From Batillaria attramentaria (taxonomy: Eukaryota > Mollusca > Gastropoda > Batillariidae), in NCBI GenBank assembly GCA_018292915.2, contig JACVVK020000225.1, forward strand, positions 424,001 through 488,000: a stretch of DNA of 64,000 bases. The letters run 5' to 3'. Shown in pieces: positions 1-12,600 of this stretch. The translations under genes and the position numbers were made by a program. The stretch's first letter is position 1. The number at the start of each line of letters is the position of its first letter. Below the pieces are notes generated by a model that was given only the letters and a program-made list of their open reading frames with translations, ran no database searches and was not told the DNA's origin.

Positions 1-2762
1 TTCCCATTCCTTGTGAACCAGATCAGAGACAACATCAACATCAGACAGACGTGCAATCTCATCTTCAGTCTCACTCGATGGAATGATGATCTGGCCATGG
101 CGGTAAGTGTTCGTGTTCCATAACTTGTCAGACACCTATGTTACTGTTTGTCACATCTTTGTGTATCACTGTTTTTTTCTGATAACATGACGGAAAGAGA
201 AAAAAGAAGATGAATCGGCAGAAAACATTTTATGATATGCCTGTTTAGAATTCATTGTATGATTTTGTCTCATTTATTTGCAGATTGTGAACATGGTGTT
301 TGCTGCAATCAGGAAACTGAGCCCTGAGGTAAGTTTCAGCTCTGAACTGTCCACAGACTTAAATTATTTTTGTCTCCTCGAGGGAAAACCACTTTTGCTT
401 TTTGTTGTTTTATGTGAAGGAAAGAAAAAAAAAGAGAGAGAGAGACTGTGTATAAATTATACTTTTGCTGATGTGCCATGTTGATGTGACTTGCGATCAT
501 CACTTATGGATACACATCCCATTAGTGTAATTTAGAGCTCATGCTTGCAAAATCAACACAGTAACGTGGAACTTAACAACACGTGTACGTATTGCACATG
601 CATGGGAAGTTTGTTTACGGACTTTACACCCAACTCACGGTGTCATCTGCTGACTCACTTTGTGTAGGCCTTGTTGCAGCATTCTCAGCCGTTCTTCAAG
701 CTGCTGTCCATGCTTGTTGAGTTCGTGGGTGGACCGCCAGGCATGCCTCCGTACACGCACTTCGTGCTTCAGCGATTATGGGAGGTCAGTATATTCTGAA
801 AAAAAAATGTGGGCCCTCCAATTTTCAGAGAACGCTACACTTTCCTTGAACATTGTCAAAAGAAAAAGTGTACCTGACTCCGAGACCCAACCAAATGCCA
901 GTTTTGTTTCCATCTGTCTATCACTGTTAAGCCTCCACCCTTGAGTGACAAGTGAACCATGATGGGAAAAAAAAACCCAGCATACTTTTTGTGCTTATAG
1001 GCTTTCTCCTGCAGATATACTAGATGACGTGATACTATAGGAGATTCCCACTATACCCTCACGACTTCAGTCAGAAGCATCAGTGTACTTGGCAACAAGA
1101 GGGATAACCCTCTATTGACTCTTTTGGCCCAGTGAGTTAGCCTGGCACGCGACTCCCAAGTCACCTGACCCAACCCCCAATCACCAGTTTCCCACCTGGC
1201 TTGCCTACCGGCAAGACGTACCCCCACGCTGCTCTGCAAGTGAGCTTGCACAATGTTCACCCTTTGCCTCTGGACAGGCTTAAGTGAACAGAGATATCTT
1301 ACAGTTTTTCGGCAAATGGACTATCTGTGCTAGTATACTGTGCCTCAGTGCTGGCAGCTATCAACGTTCTGTTAACTGTTCAGACAATCGTTTGGGGGGA
1401 TTAGATTTCCTGCTGTCGGTCTTTGGGGCCATTTTAAACTTCTGGCTGAAAAACAACGATAAACCAACAACCTAAAAACTTCAAGTTAGCGTCTTGTTAA
1501 GATTTACGACTACTTAGATTCAGAAGCTATTTGAGTGATTCTCCTGGTTAGAGTTGAGATGGTTGTACATAATTTTTATATGATGTACAGCTGACCAAGA
1601 TAGCGCCCCATCCGTGTCTGGAATGGCTGACGACTCAAGTCACGAGGAACAAGCTGGCGGCTGCCTGGACTCTGGAGCAGATGGGTGGCTGGGTTGAACA
1701 TTACCTCATCGCTCACAACAACGTCCGAGTCCGCAACGGTGAGTTTAAACATGTATTCTGTGCTTTATCATCACTTGCGTCAGCTGCACTCTCTACTTAT
1801 CAGCCCTCCTGCAGACTGCGGTCCTCTGATGAAAAACTTCTCAAAGTTCCTCTGCGGAATATGAAAACTATCAGTGAACGCGCGTTCAGCTACCTCACCC
1901 CGACAATCTGGAACTCGCTGCCTTCTGCCCTCCGTGATGTCCCCACACTGTCAGCCTTAAAATCACAGCTCAAAACATACCTATTCCGTCAGGCCTTCCC
2001 GTAGATAACTGGGACCCTCTGTCCATGTTCATGTGTGTGTGTGGGTGTGTGCGTGCGTGTGTGTGTGCGGGTGTGTGCGCTCTGAGTCTGTCCTTCAGAG
2101 ACGGGCGCCTTATAAATATGATGTATTTTTATTATTATGATGATAATGGCTGAATTTGTACTGCTTTCTCTTCGTCGGGAAGTGTATGTACACACACGTT
2201 TTTCACTGGTCCGGAAATTGAGCATCCATGTGGGTTGTTTTTTTTCTCTCACAGCTGCTGCCTACCTGCTGATTGCCTTGGTGCCCAGTAACCAGTTCAG
2301 ACAGACATTCCGGTCTGGTCGCACTCACAAGGATCTGCAGGTCTGTAACTGTATAGCTGAGCTGACCTTGCACATGACAATGGTTGTGATGTGTTTATGC
2401 CTGGCGTGTGAGAGAGTGTGTGGTTTACGTGAACGCACGTGTTGGGTTCCATTCACAGCGCTTTGAGACAAGTAATTGGGTAAAGCCCTATATCGTCCAT
2501 ATTATTATTAATTCATTATCATATCTTTGTATAGAAGTTATATAAGAGACTGAAAGCTTGCAACAGGGGGAGAGTTGATAAATGCTAATGTGACAGCACG
2601 ACTGTCATTGTCATTGAGTCGATCAAGATCAGTTGTTTGAAGACGTAGACTAGGCTTTGCAGGCTTCATCACGTGGTATTCATGTACAGTATCCAGATGT
2701 GTTTGTTTATACAGATGTCTCCGGAAGCCATGGTGATCCTGCATCAGGTATGTACGAACTGT

Positions 2763-2836
<74 letters not shown>

Positions 2837-5800
2837 CGTGCGTGTTCCTTTTTGTGGTTGTGGTTGTGGTTGTCATCTTTTTTCATGTTAAATGTTTTGA
2901 ACTGGGCATCTGTGCAGTACAAATGATGGATACTTCTTTGGTTTTGACATAACTTTGGGAAGGCAGGGAGATGGGGGGGTGGGGGGGGGGGGGAGAAACG
3001 GAATTACTGTCACCATGATTTATCTCTGTTCTGGTTCATTAGCTGTTCTTGGTTTCCGGGGTGGCCAAATGGTAGAGCGTTGGACTTCTAATTCTCGGGT
3101 CGTGAGTTTGTATACTGGCTGGGGCCAAATATTTGTGCTGGCTTTTTCATCATTGCCCTGTCTTTGGTATCACCAGTATGGGGAGGGGGGTGGGGGGGGA
3201 GGAGGGGACGTTACACCCCCAAACACACACCCTGTTCTTGGTTTCCACCCTTCATGTGACATTATGCTGTGAACGACGCATGTGTTGCAGATCTATGAGC
3301 ACCTGCTGAGCTTGTTGACCAGAGCCAGGATGTATGTCGGTAAGTGCAGAGACGTCTCCACTTTCCATCAGTGTCGTTTGCCGTGGCTTCTCGGATTACT
3401 TTCAGGCTGTTTGATGCTTCTGTTACTTTCATTTTCGCATCGGTGCAAAGACTCTGATTTTTAGCTGATTTTTTGCAGCATGGTGAATATAAAATCGATA
3501 ATTGAAAATGAAGATACTTAATCCCATGTCTGGAAAATTAAGGCGGATCAGGCGCAGTAAAATAAGCAAAAATAAAACTGTTCAGTGTTGGTCGCTTTAA
3601 TCATACTGTCGGAAAATTTTGCAGGATGTGTCCATGGTGTTATTCTAACATCTTGCTTGTTGTGTGCTGGTCGAGAGTGCAAAGCAGAGTCGTCGAGTGA
3701 GTGTGACATGAGTGCCCAGTTTTCAGCAAAGTGATAAAACTGTTTTGTATGAATTTAGTGTGTCTTGTCATGAGCAGTCTCCACGCTGTCTGAGTTTTGC
3801 ATACAAGTTGTCGATTGGCTGTATTTTTGAAGAAATAAGTTGTGAGTTTGTACATAAAATTTAACGCCATCATAATTTTGCAGCCTGGCATTTCAAGGCA
3901 AAAACTAACCAGCGATGTTGTTTGCAGTTTTTGGGTTGTTTTGGGGTGGTTTTTTTTTTCTTCTTCTTTTTTAAGATCGAACCTTCAACAATATTACAAA
4001 AGGGAATGAAAGCCTCACCAGCTGCAAAGGAATGCAATGAAAAAGTGGTGTGAACATAACTTTATGTCAAGCGTCATGCTAAACCGAAATGGGCACCATT
4101 CTGACAGAAAACTGATACTGTGGGGTCCAAAATAGTTCTTAAGAACACTGTTTGGGTTACTCAATAATAATGTAGTGCAGGACATGAATGATACGTCAAC
4201 AGAAATGGATTTAAATGTTTCTGTATTTTTGCATGACAAAACATGTTTTAAAAAAAAAAAAAATTAAAAGCTAATATTTCATTCCAATTATTATTGTTTC
4301 ACATTAAAATTAAATCCCAGCCCTTAAAATACATGCAACAACAACAACAACAGTTGCTGCTTCAAGAGTATAGGGGAGAGTTGTTTCTTGTTGAATTCAC
4401 AACTTCCATGACAGAGGCTTGAGCACTACGTTTACAGCCGATACTACAATTGTCTCCATCTTGTCTAACCATCGATTAGAATCATGACAAAGATTTATAT
4501 CCAATACCGTTATACGTTGTTGATACCAGTCACCACAAACAATGAGTTTACCGTTGTTGCTTTTTTCAGCGGTATGCCAAAATGCATGAGAACGCATATT
4601 CTTCGTGTTTATTCGCTTTTTTGCTGCCCAACTGACAAGATTTGCATGAACATAACAGACAGAAACACTGAAAGCCAAAAACTTAGCCTCGGGATTATCA
4701 ATTGCATTCTCCATTGATGTTGATCAAAGTCATCGGCACAAAGAAATGACGCTTCCAGGGAGTGGTCGAAATAGCCGCCACTTGAATTAATCTCACATCC
4801 GCATGTAACGATCAATTTTTTTCTGGCATGAACACAACAGTAAAAATTGACATCACGTCAGATCTCTGAAATCAATACGATGTTTCTTTTCAACAAAAGA
4901 TATATCGGTGTTCCTCCAAGAATACTAAAGAAAAGAAAAACGATTCGAGGTAATGCTAATTAGGTGTTTCGTGGGACAAAACCATATTCAGCCTTTGTGG
5001 TCAGTGCTGATCACAGAACATTAATGACATTTGTCATGTTCAAATATGCCTAGATTTTCTGTCATTATTCTAAAAAATGGAAACCATTTGACATCTGCAA
5101 GTTTGCCGACAGAAATAAAGGACGTTTTGAGTATTTGGAGACAGCAAATGGGCTCATGCGCCGTTCTCCTTGTTTTGCAAAACAACACTTTGGATGATCG
5201 CAAGTGCTTTGCGTCACGTTTTTCTTCTCCGCCATCACCGATTTTTCGCGAAAGGCAATGAATTTTAAATGCATGAAGTAAATAACTCTCACTGTTTGAA
5301 AACCTGATTTATACTGAACAAATGCATGCATTTTAAACAAATTTGTACATGTAGCACCATTTACATGTAGGGGTTGTTACAGGGATGGTTGACACATACT
5401 CTTGACCCATTTGTTTCAGACCCCCAGGTGAATGGCACCACCAAGCTGGTGCTGTACTTCACAGTCATGAACTTCTGTGTCCTCTCCAAAGCCGAGAAGC
5501 TCATGGTAAGTCTTCTTACGCTGTGGTGGTTCTTGCTGCATTTGACGTATCTCTCCAGTGCACACAATTCTTGTATATCATGCTGTTCACAGCATGTTAG
5601 GTCATAGGTGACTTGGTGTACGGGTGGATCTTAACTGTAGTCACTGGTTTAACTGCACATGCGTTGGCCATCTCTCAGTTCTGCAGAATCCAGCTTGACA
5701 TGCTTGTGTTGTTTGTTTCAGTTCAGCGAGTACTTCCCAGACCTCTGGCAGTTGTTTCAGCCCAAGCTGCTGGAGCCACAGATCGCTATGCACCACAACA

Positions 5801-8800
5801 AGCAGGTCAGTTGCCGGATTGTGAGGTTCTAAGTCTTACCTGGTGTGTGGAAACAAGAGTTGATTACTTAATTTACTTACTGAGGCCCATGGCTCCAAGT
5901 GGAGCATAGGCCATTGACGACCCTTCGCCATTGCACTCTGTTCTGGGCTACTTTTGCCACTCCAGTCCAGTTGGTCCCCTGCTTACATAGCTCTGCCTCA
6001 GTGTCCCGCCTCCCGGCCTCTCTTCCTTTTCCCCTGTGGGTTCCATGTCAGGGTTTGGCGCGTGGTGATGGATGCTGGCTTCCTGAGGGTGTGTCCAATC
6101 CAGCCCCACTTCCTCCGCAGGATCTGCTTGGCCAGTGGTCCCTGTCTTGCTCGCTCCCACAGCTCTTCATTTCGGATCTTCTCTGGCCATCAGATGTTGA
6201 AGATGCGCCTCAGACAAGTGTTGAAAACAGGAGTTGATTACGGCATTTGTGAAAGAGGCATGAAGGATGTGAGATTTTTTGTTTGTTTTGTGCTTTTGTG
6301 ACAGTCTTTACTTATTGTCCATGTGTGTGTTTTCAGGCATTGCTGATGTTCTGGTACACGGTGTGCATGGACTGCCCAGAAAACATCCAGCTCATTGTCA
6401 CCAACCCTCACGTCTGCAAGAACATTGCCTTCAACTACATTCTGTGAGTTCATCATGCTTTGCACAGTCTCTGAAACTTCAGTGTGCTTGTCAAAGCGTA
6501 TTCCTTCATCAGTGTGATCATTGTCAGCACTGTCGGTCAAGTTAGTCATTTCAGTTCTTTGTGCATTAAAAACCTTTGTAGTCAGACTACTGTGCCTGGA
6601 ATGTGGAGTGAATGAAGGTCAGGAGTCCCTCTCGTGGCAAAGTTTTCCTTCTCGTATGTGGCACCATTCATTCGGGCCGATCGTTGGGGGTTCTCTCTGG
6701 GCACTCTGGCTTCCTTCCCCTCTGCTTTGGAAATGTTCAACCTACCAAATTTGAAAAATACATGCAATTCCGAAATTGAAATAGCTGAGCTGACCCTTCG
6801 CACCACGTGATTGTAATGTGTTTATGTCCAGTGTGTGAGAGAATGCATGTGATTCACGTGAGCGTGCATGTTGGGTTCAGTTCGTGGCGCTGTGAGCCGA
6901 TTCATGAAATTGGGTAAAGCGCCTATACAATACTCATTATTATTATTATTTTTCAAAGAAGCAGAGATAAGTATCGTGTTTTGTTTGTGTGTGTGTGGGG
7001 GGGGGGGGAATAAGAAGCAAGTAATGCTGAATCTTGTAAAACTATCTGAGCATAGAACTCTACAGCTTCTCTGAAGGAGAGTTTTCTGATGCTGACTTCA
7101 GAGATCTTTTCTCGTGTCCCACCACACTTCTGTGACTGAAGGGAAAAAAAGGTAAACTTAACCCTTTTCCCCTTGATGTTAACAGGGCTGACCATGAAGA
7201 TCAAGACATCATGATGTTTAACCGCTGTATGTTGCCGTCGTACTACGGACTGCTGCGGCTGTGTTGCCAGCAGTCACGTCCCTTCACACGGCAACTGGCG
7301 CAGCACCAGAACATCCAGTGGGCTTTCAAGAACATCACACCATATCCGTCACAGTACACAACGGTGAGATGATTGAACACTGGCACATTCACTCTTGTTC
7401 ATGTGTGTGTATCCAAAGGTCAGACGTATAATGCAATCCAGCCGATTTTTGTTGTTGTTTCATTGCATTTCTACTGAGCAAAAGGTGGTTTCTGTGGAAA
7501 GAAGGGGAGCCGGGGTGGCCGAATGGTAGAGTGTTGGACGTCGAATGCTCGGGTCGTGAGTTCGTGTCCCGGCTGGGGCCAGATATTTGTGCTGGCTTTT
7601 TCATCGTTGCCCCGTCTTTGATATCACCCATATGTGGTGGAAAAGGACGTTAAACCCCCGAACGCCACTCCACCCTGTGGAAAGAAAATTGTCAGAGAAC
7701 AAAGAGTCCATGCGCGTCTCTAAAACTGAACACCAGAATGCACCAGATCGAACAGCTTCAAGACCCCACTGGAGGCCATGTTTCCTGTGTACAGAAATGT
7801 TCCGTCACTTGTGACCTTTGAGTCCCTCACATTTGTCATTTTTGTTGTGAACTGGTCTTCATTTTGCTTTGTGTGTACTGATACAAAAACAGCTGACACT
7901 AAGATAGGCAATTGTGTTCTTTCGCTTTACTGTGAATGAGGTAGTTGTAGGTAGTAAGTCTTGTGTGTTGTTGTTGCAGGCGGTAGAGGAGCTGTACAAG
8001 ATGATGCGGCTAATGGCTGCTCGCTACCCAGACAGCACTGAAGAGGAACTGAGGGCGGTCAACAGCTTTCGACGTGCCACCATCTGCATGTATCTCCACG
8101 ATCTGGAGGCACGCACGCACTGGCAGACGCTGATCGCGTGAGTATTACTCTCTTACTGTCAGTTATATTAGTGTTCCCGATTACGCACAGGTGTGCGTAT
8201 TTGTACGCCCAAAACTCTTCAATTGATGCACAAATTTGAGAACAGCGGGTCACAGGGGACGCACGTTTTTGGACTCTCATAATGCGCTATTTGGTAAGCG
8301 TGCGGGTTCCTCGCCTTGCTGACTCGCTGTGGCTGATACACTACAATTCACATACATCTCTCCTACTTGAATGCTTTTGTAAACAACAACAAACAGTTTT
8401 GACTCTTAGACTTTTTATACCAAAAGACCATGGCTCGAGTAAAATTTACAAAAGGACCCTCAAAAATATGGAGAGAGGGTCCCAAGGACCCTTGTATTTT
8501 CAAATCACAGGGAACACTGTACATTCTTGCAATCAGTTTCTTTGTGACTGTAGAGCCAGTTTGGGGTGAAAGGAATTAGCTCTTCTTACCTGCAAGAGTT
8601 TGGGGTCTGTCCCAAACTGATACTACCACCCTGATCACAAGGATCTAAAGGATCACAAGGATCTAAAGGAAACACAGAGGTCAAGATGGAGCACTGTAGT
8701 TGATGTTTACGATCACGACAGAACTCGCGCTTTGCACAGGAATTGTGAAACTGATGTTGCATGCTGCCATGTGATTGAGCGGCTGATCTAGTGACACTTG

Positions 8801-9618
8801 TGGATTGCTTTTCCAGTGCCTTCAAGATTCTGGTGGAGGGAATGGATGAACGTCTGCTGCTGATCTGCCAGAATGGACTACAGACGCTCTCTGAGGTTTG
8901 TTGACACCGCCGTCATGCTCCGCAGTGGTGTTACGCTGTAGTATGTTTACCAATATTACATAAAACTTTGAAGGTGTAAGGGGGTTGGGGTACATTTGCA
9001 AGTGGTTTCTCTTTTGATGAAAGGGTTTTCATTCTCTCTCTTTGCTGCAGTCGTTCTTCACGCTGCACGTGATGTACCACGAGGCCACAGCCTGTCATGT
9101 GACTGGTGAGATCATCGACCTGCTGACCCTGCTGCTTCAGGTTCTCAAGACTGCCCGCGAGTGTATGGACAAAAAAGGTAGCAGCCTACTGTAGCAGCAT
9201 TGATCAGTGCATTGAATCTTCGTATGTGCCATCAAAGTGAATGTTTCATGTGTCTCAGCTTTTGCAACAGCTTTTACCTGGTACTGGGTTGTTTTACGTT
9301 TCTCTGAAGTTTCTGAAAACATTGATCTTTTTCAGTAGAACAGTACACTGCACTTGGATAAATGTCCCCTGATAAATGTTGTCTTAGTCTTACAAGAGTG
9401 CTATTTCTTTCAGCCCAAGGGTGTGCAGAGCTGAAGACCTTCATCCTCAACTGGAAGGAGCGAGGTGAGGTGGTCAAGAAACTCTTGACCTTGCTCAACT
9501 CCTACACACCTCCAGAGGTCCGCCAGATCTGCTTCGGTGAGTTTCGTGCAACTGTTTACTATCCTTTGTTTAACGCTGCTGTTTGAATAAGGAGGAAAAA
9601 AAAAAAACTTTAGGAAAA

Positions 9619-9657
<39 letters not shown>

Positions 9658-12600
9658 TGGCATTTGTGTGTGTGTGTGTGTGTGCATTCATGTGTGTGTG
9701 TGTGTGCCTGCATGTGTGTGTGTTTGTGTGTGTGTGTGTGTGCACGCGTGCATGCACGTGTGAGTGATACACTGTATTTTGCTGACCATGTGGTTGTCTT
9801 CCTCCAATCTAGATGTGCTGAAGCAGATGGTGCTGACGCTGCAGCCGGAAATGATCGCTCTGCTCGTTCCGTTTCTCAGCCAGGCACATGCTGCTTTCCA
9901 GGACAACAATGGTTTGTGTCAGTCTTTCTTTCATCTTTTTAAAAAGTCAGGTTTGCCTGCACTCCCTCTCTTCAGATTCCTGTAATGTTAACATGGCTTT
10001 CGTCATTATTTTTTTAACGCTTTACACCAGTAAAGTGAGGTGATGCCATATTATAGGAGATAGCCTCCAGAACTTCATGCTTTACACACATGCATGCATG
10101 CACTCACGTGCGTCCGCACCCACACACACATGCTCACGCGGCAAGAAAGAATTTGCGTATCTTACGAATTCTCATTCATTTCAAACTAAACAAGTACCAC
10201 TTGTGCTTGCAGCACGCAAATTTGGCCAGCACAAAGAATCTCTAGGTGAGTTCTGGTTGTGGATCTATGTGTTTCTATCCGTGAACGTGGTGGAACACGT
10301 TGCTGTCGTAATCGTCCCACAGTTAACGATTTTAGCCTTTTACTGCACAATGTACCAGTTAAACTCAGCATTATGGATCATTTTCTGTAATTCACTGGTT
10401 GCTTGTCTTTTCTTGAGAGATTTTTGTTTTGCTACATTACGCAAAACTGCTCATGTTATCGGCTTGTCTGTTTGCATCTCTGTGTAACAGTTGTAAAAGG
10501 GAAGTTGGTTCGGTTCTTGTGTGACATTGCATGGGTATTTGTGTCGCGTGCAGTCCACTCAGGTCCGTACTTTCCGAGGCGAGGACAGAAGCCGATGATG
10601 AGCAAGTCCAGCATCCGCCCGTCTCGTCCTCAGTTCCAGATGTTTCTTCACCCCGGGCTTCTGGAGGCCGCCAAGGTGAGTGTTGCGTGTTGACTGTAAG
10701 CTGATGTAAGTGTCTGTTTTGAAATGGATGATGTGATGGAATAGTTATGATTGTTTTTGAAATTATATGACTTCTTCAATCGTCACAAGATTGCTTTGTC
10801 TCACTTTCTAGACACATACAGCTGTGCTTCACTGTCTTGATAGCAGAAAGGAAAATAGAGCCATGGTCAGATCTCTCGCAAATCAGTGCAGTTGGTTTCC
10901 CTTGGCTGGAGGGTTTGTGGCTGGTGACCTTAGGTTTCTTTACGTTAACACTGAAGACGATGCAGTTGTAGCTTCTCTTATGACGTTGATTTAGGTGTAA
11001 AACTGACATTACTGGGTTTATGGCATGTATCACACAGATGGGCAGTAGCAGCGTGCCACAACTTCTGTATTTTTTTTTTATGGGGAGGGGGTTGATTCTG
11101 CGTTACATACCTTGTCTCTTTGTGTTTGCGTTGGAACAGGGAGTGGATGATGTGTACGACACACAAGTGTACAACTTCTTTGTGAGCTACCACCAGCTGA
11201 TTGACACGGTGTCCCGGCTGGCCATCAACATCAACAGCTTCAGCCAGCCTCTCATCAACCTCGGTTAGTGGTCTTACTAGTTCTTCGTCTCTTTCATAAC
11301 TGAATTGTTTTGTCAGCGAAGTACAGGCATTGCAGACCGTGACATGCAGTCACAGTGTACTTAGCATTATAAAGCTGTATAGCTTCGACTTTTCAGCAGG
11401 TTGTCAATGTAATAATACTAATAATAATAATGAGTATTGTGTAGGCGCTTTACCCAATTTCTCGAGTCGGCTCAGAGCGCCGCGAACTGAACCCAACACG
11501 CACATTCACGTGAATCGTATGCATTCTCTTACGAATTGGACAAGAGCACATTACAATCATGTGGTGTGAAGGGTCAGCTCAGCTGTTTAAGTTTCGGAAT
11601 TTAGAATTGCATTTTATGTTCAAATTTTGTCGGCTGAAATTTTCCAAAGCAGAGGGGGAGGAAGCCAGTATACCTGGAGAAAACCCCTGACGATCGGCCC
11701 AAATTAACGGTGCCACGTGCGAGGAGGAAAAATTCTTCACCCCCAGCGGGACTCGAACCTGACCTCTCGCATTGGTGACGAAGTCGCTTCACCACTATAC
11801 CTCTGACCGCCCTCTTTGATTTGCATTTCAGCCTTTATAATGATGAATAGTTCTTTTAAATTAATGCTTTCCGATGAGAGAGAAAGAGAAAACGTTGAAA
11901 AACCCATTTGTTTATTTGTCCAGTTTGATAATGTGCTTCGTGGTGTGCAGGAGCCATGGTGGCCTATGAAGGTGTTCCCATCCACTCTCCTTACTTTGCC
12001 AAGCTTTGGAATGAAGTCTACCACTCGGATGTAAGTTGTCTGTCTCGTTTTGGCGGGGAGGGATTGGGAACGGGTATGTGCATGTGCCCACTTTCAGTTT
12101 AAATTCAATGCCATGAAATACATGAAAAAAGGTTCATTTCACACCCTGGACAAACAAGGTCAACAACTTTATTGACCTTGTTTGTCCAGGGTGTGAAATG
12201 AACCATTTTTTGTGTTTTTGTTTGTATCTTATCAGATGAAAACAAGCAGGGAAGCCAGCACCGGTGTTAGTTTTGGAACGAAATTCTTAGCTGAGCTTGT
12301 TTTGAGTGTCGTAACGTTTCGCTTGATACGGGTTTTCACATTATCGTGAGCATGAAAAATTAGCACGTTTGTCTTTTTGGAAAACGTAGCATTTGCTGGC
12401 TTTGCTTGACAGTGACATAGTACAAGTTTTCTCATGATTGAGAGTATGGAAAGTTCTGTTTGCACTGCTTGAACTAATGTGATGACATCCTTTAACTAGA
12501 GTGCGGATCCTGACCACAGCCGGGTACAAATGCTGTGCAAGTCGCGGCCGTTCATCAACTACTGTGAAGCTGTCCTCATGGACGAACGAATGAGTCTGAA

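Noticed and set aside
1681..2004. 107-codon frame in a USP34 intron as a host gene
   Set aside because: It starts within a USP34 exon and runs into a reverse-transcriptase C-terminus; it is a LINE remnant read through the splice donor.
2538..2926. Several THTHTH / VCVCVC open frames
   Set aside because: Pure products of a (TG)n microsatellite; the same applies to frames at 9410-9942, 23757-23996 and 56447-56803 outside the CCDC85 exon.
7507..7580. tRNA gene
   Set aside because: It has box A and box B but no closing acceptor stem or anticodon arm, and several dispersed copies share the same downstream body; it is a SINE head. The head at 11740-11813 was rejected for the same reason.
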